64,000 nucleotides of DNA from Limnephilus marmoratus (GCA_917880885.1 OU862920.1:36367019-36431018), one strand, 5' to 3'; shown: positions 10,086 to 20,830, counted from the stretch's first letter. The notes: generated by a model not told the origin, from the letters alone. Translations and numbers: made by a program.

Positions 10086-10797
10086 ATAATAAGTAACTCC
10101 GGTGAAAAATATTATGACTTTAAAAAATATGTTCATATAGACATAGACCAATAAACGCTGATTCTGATATATAAATTTTATTAAAAAATATTATACGCAG
10201 AGTTTTTAAAAAATTATTAAAAAGTTAATTTTTAATCGGGTCATAGAAACACACCGTCAATTTGGCATTATTGAAATATTTATTGGTGACGTCACTGCTC
10301 ATCGTGTCGTGACGTCATTGTAAAGTATGGGAATGTAGGTATGACACAAGCCATCGTATTAATTCATTCGTTTATTTACATTCTGTTTATAGACATTTAG
10401 TTGTTGTGTTTATTGAAACATTATTTAGGCCAAAATAATTCAGTGTAAAAATAAAGATATCTCTTATTAGTTTATCTCTATTATTGAAAATATTCAAAAA
10501 GTACTGCACAAAAAAATAGTAATGGTACTCTAGGGAGAATACTTCGAATTCTGAATTTCAAAATGGCGCCAGTTGAACAGCTGATTGCCCGAACTTATAG
10601 TAACTTTTCGGGAGTGATGACGTCACACGATTCACTACACAAACGAGGGTTTTCGGGGGATCTTGAAAAATTTAAACTTTGACAATTATTTTAACTATTA
10701 AAACTAACTCTAAAATTAAAAAAAATATGCAGTTATTTAAGTTAAAAGATCATAATACATTAAAAAAATTTTAAAAATTGGACTGGATTTCTCTATT
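10086..10797. mobile_element. 0.7-kb interspersed repeat F, copy 1
   Basis: It aligns over its whole length with 16491-17594. The ends in that copy are inverted (GAACTCCAGT / ACTGGAGTTC); here they read AACTCCGGT / ACTGGATTT. It is non-coding. It contains three palindromic TGACGTCA sites and an 'aaaatggcg' / 'cagctgat' stretch. A DNA-transposon origin is inferred from the short TIRs only. Confidence 0.65.
10287..10317. promoter_or_regulatory. paired CRE-like sites in repeat F
   Basis: Two perfect TGACGTCA palindromes (10287-10294 and 10310-10317) lie 23 bp apart, about two helical turns. A third is at 10618-10625. TGACGTCA is the consensus for CREB/ATF bZIP dimers; activity is not shown. Confidence 0.45.
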
Positions 10798-10859
10798 GTA
10801 GGCTTTTTATATTTATTGTAATATCGTTACCAAGTTTAAATGTTATATTACGTTTTATT

Positions 10860-11021
10860 CCTCGAAGCACCGAACAAAGAGGAGGCCGATTGGTCTATCT
10901 TATTTTCTCATTCTCTCGCAGGCTAAATCTTGTAGATGTATGTGTTTGTCGCTTTTATTGACGCTCGTTTCCGTTTCATCGTGTTTCAAATCTCAACGAT
11001 GCTAAAGAAGTTTTTACTTCA
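10860..11021 (+). mobile_element. module A, 5'-truncated
   Basis: It begins within the body ('cgaagcaccgaacaaagagg') and runs to the usual end, GCTAAAGAAGTTTTTACTTC. Confidence 0.65.
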
Positions 11022-11410
11022 AACACTGGATGATATTTTCCACATTTTCTTAGAAAAGTAGAAAATATAGGATTTTGTAATAATTTTGGGAAATTTAATT
11101 ATTTTTATTAAACTGAAATTGTTTCTCATTTTTCATTTTGGTAACGCGATATGAAAGTTTTTTGTGCGTTTCCCTCCGCAGATAATAACACCGGACTTTG
11201 ATGCCCGTCGCCCGGCAAACAAAGGCTTTAATAGGTTGAAAGCCGCCTACGTTGGGCGCCAACTAAGTTACCATTAGCGGGATAAAATCTAGTTCACCGG
11301 TGGAAATGCAAATACAGTGTCGTGACAAGCATCTCCAATAAATTATAATGGCGACCGACAATTTGTTTAGAAAACAAATCAGACTTATGATGTAAAAAAC
11401 CTTTTTTTTT
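11022..11410. other. unassigned DNA
   Basis: 11180-11340 is more GC-balanced ('cccgtcgcccggcaaac', 'ttgggcgcc') but shows no open frame or repeat that I recognise. Confidence 0.4.
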
Positions 11411-11735
11411 AAGTGAAACTTCTTTAGCCCCGTTAGCGATTTAAAATTCGGATGAAACGGAAATGCGTCACAAAATGCGGTCCTCGGTTCTAATATAATG
11501 CGGTAAATTCGCGAAGTCGGAGCGGGCCTTCGATAGCGCAGTAGGCAAGGTGCTCGAAAAGTCTCAGCGGCCAGAGAGACAGACGAACCTACGAAATCCG
11601 AAAAAAAAAACTTTTAAATTTTCATGAAATCAATATCCAATCTTCAAACCACTTTAAAATAAACAGGCAAAAGAAAAGAAAGTGACAACTAGTAACTTTC
11701 TAGTTTCACTTCTACTGCGTGTGAATTGCACACTC
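11411..11735 (-). mobile_element. module B composite retroposon
   Basis: Same layout as 18010-18343, on the minus strand. The tRNA-like core keeps an A-box-like sequence (GATAGCGCAGTAGG near 11532-11545), but the B-box region has decayed. The head reads GTGTGCAATTCACACGCAGT on the minus strand. Confidence 0.65.
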
Positions 11736-11867
11736 TGATTGTTTAATTTTTTTGTTAATATTAGTTTATATCTGGGAACTTAATTGGCCGAGATGAAAAT
11801 TGGTAAACTTAATCAGTCTTACTAATACACATGTTTTAATGGTTGTTTTTTAGATGTAAAAAAATAC

Positions 11868-12086
11868 AAGTGTATAGTACAAACGCGATAAAAGTGAAAC
11901 TTTCAGAAAACTAAAGTAGTCAAGAGTGGGGAGGCCACGAAGCACCGCACAAAGAGGATACCGCTTATTCTACCCAATTCTCTCGCAGGCTAAATTCTGT
12001 AGATGTATATATTTGTCTCTTATTGGTGTCGCTTTTTCGTTTAATCGAGTTTCAAATCCCGACGGTGCTAAAAAAGTTTTCACTTA
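11868..12086 (+). mobile_element. module A element
   Basis: Divergent head (AGTGTATAGTACAAACGCGA), then the standard body and end (AAGTTTTCACTTA). Confidence 0.65.
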
Positions 12087-12583
12087 AAAAATTTGATTTC
12101 TAAAAACAATTGATGATTAATTTTTAAACCTGAATTAATTTTTTTCCAGGGGTTTGAATATTATGTAAATCATTATAAATTTATATACAGATTAAAAATA
12201 AAACCGGGCCAAGCTTATTTTAAATCTTTAAAAAAAAAAATTATTAGTAGTTTTAATAATTATTGAAATAGAAAGCTGTCCCCAAGGGAGACTGTTTCAT
12301 GAATTGACGAAGGACTATACGAGAAGGCAGGGTAGTCAATGTACGAGGAAATCCTATTAACTGGGACCCAGAGTTTGTAATAAGTGAGTTATGTTTGGAC
12401 ATTATTTGGGGTAGCCCAGTCAACGCCGGCCATAGTGGGGAGTTGGTTGAATTAAGATCTCTCCGACAGTTTGGTATTATATTTATATACAAGTTTAGAA
12501 TTACGTAAACTTGGGGTGGGGCTATTATTATTGCACTAGACTTTTAGGAATTGAAGTCGTATTTTACAGGTAGTTCTGAGAAC
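12087..12583. other. unassigned DNA
   Basis: A minus-strand 79-codon frame at 12253-12492 has no features that I can assign. Confidence 0.4.
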
Positions 12584-13205
12584 TAGTGTCCGACAGAAAC
12601 AGGACTTTCCACCGAAACCGAAATCGAAATCGAAAGAGACGTCTTTTTTAGACATGTTAAAAATCGTTTGTTTACTGTTATTTGGCTTATTTTTAACACT
12701 TGTTCAGACAGTTAACAAGTGTTAAATTAAATAAATAATAAAAAAACAATGATTTAATTATGTGAAAAAATATCATTTTTTTATATTACTTCTATAAAAC
12801 TAACAAAATTTATAATAAATATAACAAAACATGTTAACTACTTCTTGAAACAAATATTTGTCAATAATCAACACTTAAGGAAGGACCTCATTAATTGAGT
12901 ATTTTGCTGATGATGGCCGGCGACATGAACTCACACGAAGTCAATTTTGTTTGTTTTATAGAAGTAGTAGAAAAAATATATAATTTTTTCAGATACTTTA
13001 ATTATTGTTTTTTTGTTTGTTTATTTAATTTTACGCGTGTTAACTGTCTGAATAAGTGTAAAAATAAGCTAAATAATCGATTTTTAACATGTCTAAAAAT
13101 TTTTCTATTTTCAGATTTTCTGCCGAAACCGAAACTGATACCGAAACTAGATTTTTTTTTGCCGAAACGTGTTGAAACCGAAACCGAACCTTCGGTCGGT
13201 AACTA
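12584..13205. mobile_element. hAT-like MITE with long inverted arms
   Basis: Ends TAGTGTCCGACAGAA and its partner TAGTTACCGACCGAA (in reverse complement), flanked by 8-bp duplications CTGAGAAC and TTGAGAAC (7 of 8 match). Inside, about 200 bp of each side are imperfectly inverted (GACATGTTAAAAATCG at both). Both termini carry CCGAAACCGAAA repeats. No transposase remains. Confidence 0.75.
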
Positions 13206-13267
13206 TTGAGAACGCAGTTATTTGATTAAGAGAGCTCGGATTGTAATTATTGTAAATACGACGGAAT

Positions 13268-13735
13268 TTGGTTGAATTTGGCACGGTTGAATTTGGCAGC
13301 CACCTCTGGTCTGGAGCTCCAAAATACCTGAAAAATACCCTCGACTCTCTGCAGAAACGGGCGGTCCGTTTGATAGATTCTCCCATCTTAACAGAGGGAT
13401 TGCAATCTTTAGAGCACATCATTGATCCCTTGGGCACCAGTGCATCGTCGGGAAACACGCCAAACGCGTGCCCAACATTTGTACACGGTTGACATTTGTC
13501 ACATGAGAACGGGTCGTTTCTTCGACTCGTTCTTATGTTCAATTTTCAGCTCGGCTGTGGAATGATTTGCCGGCCTCTGTGTTTCCTCCTTCCTACAACA
13601 TGGGTCTCTTCAAGACCAATGTTCATTCCTTCCTCTCCTCAAAAAAGACCCTCCACACAGCATCCCAGATGACATAGGCCCTGAGGGAAATTATTTTCCT
13701 CAAGGCCTCCTGTGTGGAGTTAATGTAAAAAAAAA
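13268..13735 (+). pseudogene. non-LTR retrotransposon RT C-terminus and 3' end
   Basis: The first frame (13268-13492) reads GSHLWSGAPKYL...LDSLQKRAVRLI...LEH, typical of the region after the reverse transcriptase in Jockey/CR1-type LINEs. A frameshift and a deletion follow. A second frame continues with RLWNDLPASVFPPSYN and ends at a stop at 13675-13677. The 3' tail then carries two nested hairpins (outer 13651-13660 with 13710-13719; inner 13678-13708) followed by TAATGTAAAAAAAA. The same tail recurs at 14901, 22612, 32867, 38029 and 57956. The copy is dead: most of ORF2, including the catalytic domain, is absent. Confidence 0.8.
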
Positions 13736-13905
13736 TCGTCATATCTAAATACATTTTAGGTACTAATTTAAGGAGATTGATTAGAAAGTTAAAAAAAATA
13801 TTTGAAGTAAATCTCCTTATTTCTGACACGTTTAGTCATCACTTTTATTCGAAAATTCAATGTTTTTTTATCAAAAAATTGTTCCAAAAAATATAAACAT
13901 AATTA

Positions 13906-14226
13906 TTACGAGATGCGTCATCTTCTGAAATAAATATTAGCAATATGAAAATAATTATTAATAGTAGCATCATTTTCTGACATACATATCAGAAATATTA
14001 ACAAGAGACACATAATTTTCTGATATACATACCAGAAATATATATTACATATTTATTGAGAGACGCGCCATTTTTTGACATACATATCGTAAATATGAAC
14101 ATAATTATTAAGAGACGCATCATTTTCTGATATGCTTATCAGAAATTTGAACACAATAACTACAAGACGCAATATTTTTTGACATACATATCAGAAATAT
14201 GAACATAATTATTAAGAGATGCATCA
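13906..14226. repeat. minisatellite, 52-bp unit (left part)
   Basis: Units contain 'gagacgcatcattttctga', then 'catacatatcagaaatatg'. The GACGC-type landmarks at 14062, 14114, 14166 and 14218 are exactly 52 bp apart. The array is interrupted by the Helitron at 14227-15543 and continues after it. Confidence 0.85.
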
Positions 14227-15543
14227 TCTAATATATAAAATTCTCGTGTCACGGTGTTTGTTATCATACTCCTCCGAAACGGCTGGACCAATTTTGATGA
14301 AATTTTTTATGCTTATATGTTAGGTCTGAGAATCGACCAACATCTATTTTTCATACCCCTAAAAGTAAAGGGTGTTCCACTCCGAATTTTTATTTTATTT
14401 TTTTTGGACAAATTTATTTTTTTTTATTTTTTTTATGGTGAGGCATTAAAATCTTAATACCTATATAAAACAAAGTCGGGTTAGTTACACTATTTATAAC
14501 TCGAGAACGGCTGGGCTGATTTTGATGATCTTTGAATTGTTGGATTCGTCTCCGCCCTGGATAACAGAATAATTATTAAAACATTACAAAAGTTTAAATA
14601 GTTATAAAGAAAATTATTTTCTCTATAAATTTTGTATGGAAAGAATTTACATATTTTGAAAGAACTGCAGCAATATTGTGAGAGGTATAATATTGAACTG
14701 TGCGTGAATTCCAAACATTCAAAAACGTCAAATGTCAATGTGTTGATTATTATGCTTTTGTTTTTAATCATATAATGCTGCCCTTCTTTCTTATAAAATT
14801 AATGTTAATAGTCGAAAATGAGACAAATGGTGAACGTATGTCTGAAAAACCTATAAAGTAAAAATACAATAATTATAATAAATCTCTGAAATGAAACGCA
14901 TTTTTTTACACAGGAGGCCCTGTGGAAAATAATTTCTCTCAGGACCTATGTCATCTTAGGGGATGCTGTGTGGAGGATCTTTTTAAGGAATGGGGAGGAT
15001 AGAAAGTTCTGAGAAGGAAAAAGGTATGCGGGGTGGGTAGGAATCTGGGGGTCAGTGTGTAAGGGAGTGACGGTCGTATGAATCCATCCCTCCAATTGTG
15101 GTGCAAGGCAATGGGCGAGAGAGTCCGGCTGGAAAGGTCAAAAGGCCTCTCTCAACCAGTCTCTCTCGATCCGGCCAACCAGAAGCAGGTGGGCAGGCGC
15201 ATCAACTGCCAAGACAAAGACATAAGTCATCTCATGAACCCGGGCACCCCGGCTAAATCACCAAACGTAGCAAACCACTTGGGGTGATCTATGGCAGAGG
15301 TGTTGGTTATTCAATAAATGGTTCCGGGGGCGGCGGCACCCATTCGCAGTAATTGTAAAAGTAAGAAAATCACAAAAATATAAATCCTTAAACAACGCCA
15401 TATCTGATACTGACAAAAACAAAACACGAACAGTTGCGCATTGATAATTGCTTCATTGTGTAATTTTTAATTTAATAAAAAAACTGAATTTAATTCAACA
15501 GCTATTGATTCTGAGGCGGGACGAAGTTCGTCGGGTCAGCTAG
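14227..15543 (+). mobile_element. Helitron inserted in the minisatellite
   Basis: 5' end TCTAATATATAAAATTCTCG; 3' end GACGAAGTTCGTC (a short hairpin) then GGGTCAGCTAG. It is flanked by A and T with no target duplication, as expected of Helitrons. The 5' 150 bp is nearly identical to the Helitron at 43503. It contains a reverse-oriented LINE tail (14901-15345). No Rep or helicase motifs are seen, so it is non-autonomous. Confidence 0.8.
14901..15345 (-). mobile_element. LINE 3' tail nested in the Helitron
   Basis: In reverse complement it matches the tails at 38029-38363 and 22612-22985: the start near 'gggtgccgccgccccgg', then 'ggtcaccccaagtggt', the hairpin CCTGAGAGAAATTATTTTCC and an A-run. 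It encodes nothing. Confidence 0.75.
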
Positions 15544-15673
15544 TTTTCTGATATAAATACCAGAAATATGAACACGATTACTAAGAGACGCATCATTATC
15601 TGTCATACATGTCAGAAATATGAACATGATTATTAAGGGATGCATAATTTTCTGATATTTTATCAGAAGTATG
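15544..15673. repeat. minisatellite, 52-bp unit (right part)
   Basis: It continues the 13906-14226 array after the Helitron: about 2.5 units with 'gagacgcatcattatctg' and 'cagaaatatgaacatgatt'. Confidence 0.8.
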
Positions 15674-16432
15674 ATGTGTCCAAATAATACACTATGTTAA
15701 AAATGGAACCTAATTTTAAAAGCTCAAAACTATCAAAAATCCTACATTATAAAAAAATGTTATTTTTGTTATATAACTTTGTCTTTTATTTTTGTTATAA
15801 CTATGGTCAATACCTACTCTAATGAAATCATGTCATCACAGAATGTAAAAGTTGAGTTACTAACCAAAAAAGTAGAACGATACACAATATTGCAGTAGCA
15901 CGCGCCTAATATAATTTTGGTAGAACTAAGAGAACTAAGAACCATTTTTCTATATCTCATTGTTAAAAAATTTCTAAAATTTCTAGCTCATTCAAAATCG
16001 ACGAGTCACCACTCTTAGTTAAAATTTTAAAAATGGATATTCGTATACATATTTCGAAACTGAGACAACGTCCAAGTGCATTGTAAATATAGCACATTTA
16101 AAACTAAATAAATACTGGGTAACGAAGCAATATTTCAATTAAAGCTGGTAAAAGCATTTTACGTGAAAAGGTGATGGATTGTGATTGATTTCCTCCTCGT
16201 TTCAGCTTTCAGCCTCTTCAGAGCTTTTAATGAGAAGTTAGCTGAAATATTATCATTCTCACAGTATATCACAAAACCACTCTGTTACAAACCATTATAA
16301 TAACAACATACGTCAGCTAACGAATTCACTTGGGGAATATCTCCTTCACACCAGGATGATAAGTACCTAAGTATGTAATAAGAAAAGTAAAATCATGCGG
16401 GTAAGTAGAGAAGTATACCTACTTGAAATATC
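15674..16432. other. unassigned AT-rich DNA
   Basis: No recognised repeat or coding signal. Confidence 0.45.
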
Positions 16433-16468
16433 GAAGCTCGAAGTGAAGATTTCTTCACTTCGAGCTTC
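16433..16468. repeat. perfect hairpin, 17-bp arms, 2-nt centre
   Basis: GAAGCTCGAAGTGAAGA (16433-16449) and TCTTCACTTCGAGCTTC (16452-16468) are exact reverse complements. Confidence 0.85.
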
Positions 16469-16490
16469 AGTGTTGAAAATCAAACAATAA

Positions 16491-17594
16491 GGAACTCCAG
16501 TGAAAAATATTATGGCTTTAAAAAATATGTTCAAATAGACCAATAAACTCTGATTCTGAATATACAAGTTTTATTTAATAATATTAAAAATTATTAAAAA
16601 GTCCATTTTTTTTTTTTTTTACAGTGAATAACTGCACAAGAATCTCAACTGTGAGAGCCAGTGAGACTATGGCATCTCCAATTGGGGTATGTTGTGAGGC
16701 TGAAGGTAGTGGGGAGGGGAAGGAGGTGGGGAAGAGGAAGGTTGGGAAGTACCTGGCTATTCAGATCTGGTCACCAAACACGGCTAAAGCCATTTTCAAG
16801 CAACGTTTCAATTCTGAATGGTGGTCTTACACCAGGGCGATACTGATAGTATCTTCCACTCTGGAACATGCCGCAAATATACTATATATTATTTTAAATG
16901 AATTAATTGTGAAATAACACAAATTAATCAAATAAAATTTATTTGCGCATGCCGGGTTTGAACCCGCGACCTCCGGACTGTGAGTCAAGAGTCTTACCCA
17001 CTGGACTACGGAGGTCTAATCGGAGATTTAATCGGGTCGTAAAAATACGCCACCAAGTTGGCATTATTGAAATTTTAGTGGTGACATCATTGTTCGACGT
17101 GTTGTGACGTCACCGTAAAGTCATTGTATAGGAATGTGTGATATGACACAAGCCATCGTATTAATTTATTCCTTTATTTACATACTGTTTATAGAGATTT
17201 AGTTGTTGTGCTTATTGAAACTTTATTTAGGCCTTAATAATGTTTCAAAAATAAAGGTATCTTTTATTAGTTTATCTCTCTTATTGAAAATATTCAAAAA
17301 CTACTGCACAAAAAATAGTAATGCTTCTTCTAGGGAGAATACTTCAAACAACGGAATTCAAAATGGCGGTTGTTGATCAGCTGATGCCCGATTCTATATT
17401 AATTTTTCAAAAGTAATGACGTCACACGATTTACCATACACACGGTGGTTTTCGGGGGATCTTGAAAAATTAAAACTTTGACAATTATTATAATTATTAA
17501 AACTAACTCTAAAAATAAAAATAAAAATGCAGTTATTTAAGTTAGAAGGTCATTATTCACTACAAAAAAATTAAAAAATTGGACTGGAGTTCTC
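16491..17594. mobile_element. repeat F, copy 2, split by a SINE
   Basis: The same sequence as 10086-10797, with a SINE insertion at about 16611-17019. Ends GGAACTCCAGT and ACTGGAGTTCT are inverted. It keeps TGACGTCA at 17105-17112 and 17417-17424; a third site has mutated (TGACATCA). Confidence 0.65.
16611..17019 (-). mobile_element. tRNA-derived SINE (family S)
   Basis: On the minus strand the tRNA-like head (about 17016-16945) has A box TAGTCCAGTGGG and B box GGTTCAAACCC, with an anticodon-loop-like 'ctcttgactcacagtccgg'. The body follows: 'tgtgttatttcacaatta', 'agtatcgccctggtgtaag' and 'tggtgaccagatctgaa'. Then comes a C-rich tract and 'ccccaattgggg...tctcactggctc'. It ends at an A-run. 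Other copies: 20951, 29266, 37754, 40236 and 41913. Confidence 0.8.
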
Positions 17595-18009
17595 TATTAT
17601 GTGAAATGGAGGATTTTTGAAAGTTCTCGAAATAACCATAATATTTAGTTTTTAAAAATCACATCCCAATACTGTGATCTTGTACTAATTGTAATCTGTA
17701 CAAACCCACCAGGGGAACTATAAACCTCCCACCTCTCCACTTCCCTCCCCACACCCATTCTCCATTTGGACTGTTGTAAAGGGAGTTATGAAACAAATAT
17801 TAATTTATCGCGGAAAGTTTCTCTGCAATGCACTCGTGGATTTGTCTTGTGCATTTGGCTTTCGATACATATATTTTATTTTCAGAAATAACCTCCCGGA
17901 TTTGATATTTATGGTTTTTTATGTATATATTCAATATTATAAATAAATATATAACTTTTCCAGCGAGAGTCCAAAATTGGCAAAAAATTGAAAAATGTAA
18001 AAAAAAGCA
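17595..18009. other. unassigned DNA
   Basis: A C-rich patch lies near 17725-17765. No gene signal. Confidence 0.45.
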
Positions 18010-18343
18010 GAGTGTGTAATTCACAAGCGGTAAAAGTGAAACTAGAAAGACGCTAGATGTCGCATTCTTTTATTTTGCCTGTTTATTAAAAGTGGTTTGA
18101 AGATTGGATATTGATTTCACAAAATACTTTTTTTTTTAATTTCGTACGATTCGAACGCTTGATGTCTGTCTCTCTGGCCGCTGAGACTTGCCAAGAACCT
18201 TGCCCACTGCGCTATCGAAGGCACGCGCCACAGTGCCAATTTACCGCATTGTATAATTATATTAGAACCGAGTAGTTGTGTAGAACTGAGTTATGAAGCA
18301 TTTCCGTATCATCCGAATTTCAAATCACTAACGGCGCTAAAGA
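18010..18343 (+). mobile_element. module B composite retroposon
   Basis: Head AGTGTGTAATTCACAAGCGG, then GTAAAAGTGAAAC. The core carries a minus-strand tRNA-like segment, with an A-box complement near 'cccactgcgctatcgaagg' and a B-box relic 'gtacgattcgaac'. The 3' part reads 'atccgaatttcaaatcac', then CGGCGCTAAAG. Confidence 0.7.
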
Positions 18344-18365
18344 TAATAATAACGTTGTATTTATA

Positions 18366-18738
18366 CAGGGTGTTAAGGGACGTACTTGACTTAATTTAAC
18401 CAGTGATTCCTGACATTATTTAGAGTAAAAAATATAAATGAAATTTTGGTCTCCGGTGACATTTTTGATGTTTTTTTTTTTTTTCTACAAAAACATAAAA
18501 AATGGTAGTTGTTGAACAGTTGGAGGCGGGGTAAAGGGTTCGTCGGACACCCGGCTGAGTGACCAGTGACGACATGCGGAAGAAATTTTTTGTTTGTTTG
18601 ATTTTGAAGAAAAAAAATTTGAAAAAAAAAAATCGTCAAAAAAGTCACCGGAGACCACAATTTCATTTACATTTTTTACTCCAAATAATGTCAGGAATCA
18701 CTGGTTAAAGTAAGTCAAGTACGTCCCTTAAAACCCTG
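18366..18738. mobile_element. long-TIR MITE flanked by TA
   Basis: It starts CAGGGTGTTAAGGGACGTAC and its reverse complement closes the element, flanked by TA on each side. The inverted arms run about 100 bp and include CCAGTGATTCCTGACATTAT. Related copies: 45749-45940 and 46052-46479. TA flanks suggest a Tc1/mariner-type origin. Confidence 0.8.
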
Positions 18739-19419
18739 TATAGCGCAGTTTTGTGATATTTCTCTTCAAGTGCGCCCTTGTAAAAGATGTTTCCCTTATA
18801 AAAATCACGGTTTTTGGCTATTCGACAAAGATCCGGAAGACTGCCGAGGATGAAAACTTGGATTTTTCGTTAGGCCTCCATCGTGTACAACATAACTAAA
18901 AATCCTAATTACCCCATTTGATGGAAGGAAGGGTTGTTAAAATTAGTGGACCAAATTGTATCCTATCTTCAAAAATACAAATTGCTAAAAACTGCACTGC
19001 ACGTTCACAATTTTGTTACGAAAATTTGTCGAAATTCGTAATTTTATTAAATTGGTCACAAAAATCCGAAGGTACAATGTCGAAAAATAGGATTTATCAT
19101 TAGACCTACATTATAATATTAATCATAACTACCCCACATGATTGACGCAAGAGAACTCCTCTTTAGGTGACAAAAATCGGCTATAAGTATCTCACTTGAA
19201 ATCTTTACCATCTGTTTGTATCGAATGACAAATATATTTTTTATAGCTTTTCCATTCAACTAAGCTGAACTGTACATGTAAGAGGCATTGCTTTTAATTA
19301 TTGTTATAATATATTGTTTATAATGTTTATCCTTCAATCTTCAAATGATTTAGGGTTCAGATGATTTGTTGCCTCATAAGCTAGATTTTCACACATAATA
19401 CAGAAAGGTTTTTTTTGTC
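18739..19419. other. unassigned, with a diverged direct repeat
   Basis: 18840-18930 and 19065-19150 resemble each other ('ggatttttcgttaggcctcc...actaccccat' versus 'ggatttatcattagacctac...actaccccac'). This suggests an old tandem duplication of about 230 bp. Confidence 0.45.
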
Positions 19420-19930
19420 TACGCCGGAGACATTATTAGCAAAGTTTGTCACAATAATATGTCAACTCAATAAACGGTGGGTGCGCGCGAGACAGGCGGT
19501 TCATTGTTCAACCTGCGCAAGCAAAGCCCGCAGATATGGTTTAATAAATAAACAAAGTCCGCGGGGAAGGCCGTCACTCACGACAAAAAGTTTTTTGTGG
19601 TACACCAGGCGACGAAGGATATAGCATTATTTATTGGCTTCGAGCTGGGCTCAGGTTTCCGACGCAATTTGTCCAGTAATGTCAGGGAGGAGGTAAAATG
19701 ATTCCTGTCCCGTTTTAAAACGGGGTGAGGTGTCTCCTACCGTCCTTTGGTTGGTCCCGCCATCCCCGCCCCAGTCGGAAATTTACGCCTTTGTAACGGG
19801 AAACGCCAGCCCGAGTTCCACCATTAATTTATGACACTCCAACATCCGGCACGACTTGCCACGTATCAATTAGGTCCCTACCTGAGAGGGGCACCGTCCT
19901 TCAGGTCTCGTGTGCGATGCGGTTGCAATC
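19420..19930. other. GC-richer island of unknown role
   Basis: Contains 'ggtgggtgcgcgcgagacagg', 'gtccgcggggaaggcc', 'ccatccccgccccagtcgg' and 'ctgagaggggcaccgtcc', standing out from AT-rich flanks. There is no long open frame and no repeat copy elsewhere in the window. A regulatory or exon-related sequence is possible; an unrecognised transposon is equally possible. Confidence 0.35.
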
Positions 19931-20009
19931 CTGTTATACGAAGTGCAATAGAAATAATTAAATTAACCGGTATAAATACCATTTAGCGTACCTATGTCAA
20001 ATGCTGTGA

Positions 20010-20405
20010 CATTTAGTTCAAAAACTAATTCTGAGAATTATATTTAAATGTCAACCTACCCATCCGTCAAATGAACTCTTTGCAAAAATCAGGGTCTTAG
20101 ATATTCGACAGCTATTTACTAAAACAAGCATTTGTTATATACGAAAAAATAATCTACTAATTGCTCCACAACATCAAGCACACACCCGCTTTTCATCAAA
20201 CCTGGGTTGCGTGGTCCCAAAAACTAACACCTCATTCGCTCAACGACAATTCTGGTTCATCGCTCCTAAAATATATAATGCTCTGAGTACTGACATAAAG
20301 TCAAGTAATTCTAATTCTCTTTTTATAACACGTGTACAACATTGGATTTTTGAAAGGGGACGAACGCACTTTAAAGAATTCATGAGTTCTAACACTACAT
20401 TTTAA
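20010..20405 (+). pseudogene. non-LTR retrotransposon RT C-terminal fragment
   Basis: A continuous frame of 131 codons reads LVQKLILRIIFK...NELFAKIRVLDIRQLF...RFSSNLGCVVPKTNTSFAQR...APKIYNAL...IKSSNSNSLF and then a stop at 20403-20405. This is the C-terminal segment after the RT in CR1/Jockey-like LINEs. The upstream RT domain is absent, so it is a 5'-truncated dead copy. A different family from the one at 13268. Confidence 0.75.
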
Positions 20406-20791
20406 TTATTAATTTTTGCATTTCAAAATTTTAATTTCCATTTGTATTTCTATTTTACTTTAAAATGTTGTTATTTTTTTCTCTTAGTTTTTCACTAAAT
20501 TTATATATGTTTTTAATTTTGATTTATATAATTATGTTTTAATTTATACAGAACACTTGAGTTCTTAACATTTAATTTTTATTATTAATTTTTGTATTTC
20601 AAAATTTGAATTTGAATTTTCATTTTTACTTTTCTTTAAAATATGGTCTTTTTTTTTCTCTTTAGTTTTAAGTATTTCTTAATATTTTTTGAAATGTTAA
20701 AATATTAAATGTACGACTACCACAACACGGGCTTAGCCTAGTGTGGTAGCCAAAAAAAACCCAAATATCTGTTACTAATAAAAAATATATG

Positions 20792-20822
<31 letters not shown>

Positions 20823-20830
20823 AAAAATTT
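20406..20830 (+). mobile_element. 3' UTR of the LINE, with terminal hairpin
   Basis: AT-rich, with two near-repeats ('tttcaaaattt...tacttt' at 20420 and 20595). A hairpin at 20711-20747 (ACTACCACA paired with TGTGGTAG) comes next, and the tail is a (AAATA)n-type run. A 3' stem-loop before a simple tail is common in CR1-like LINEs. Confidence 0.6.
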
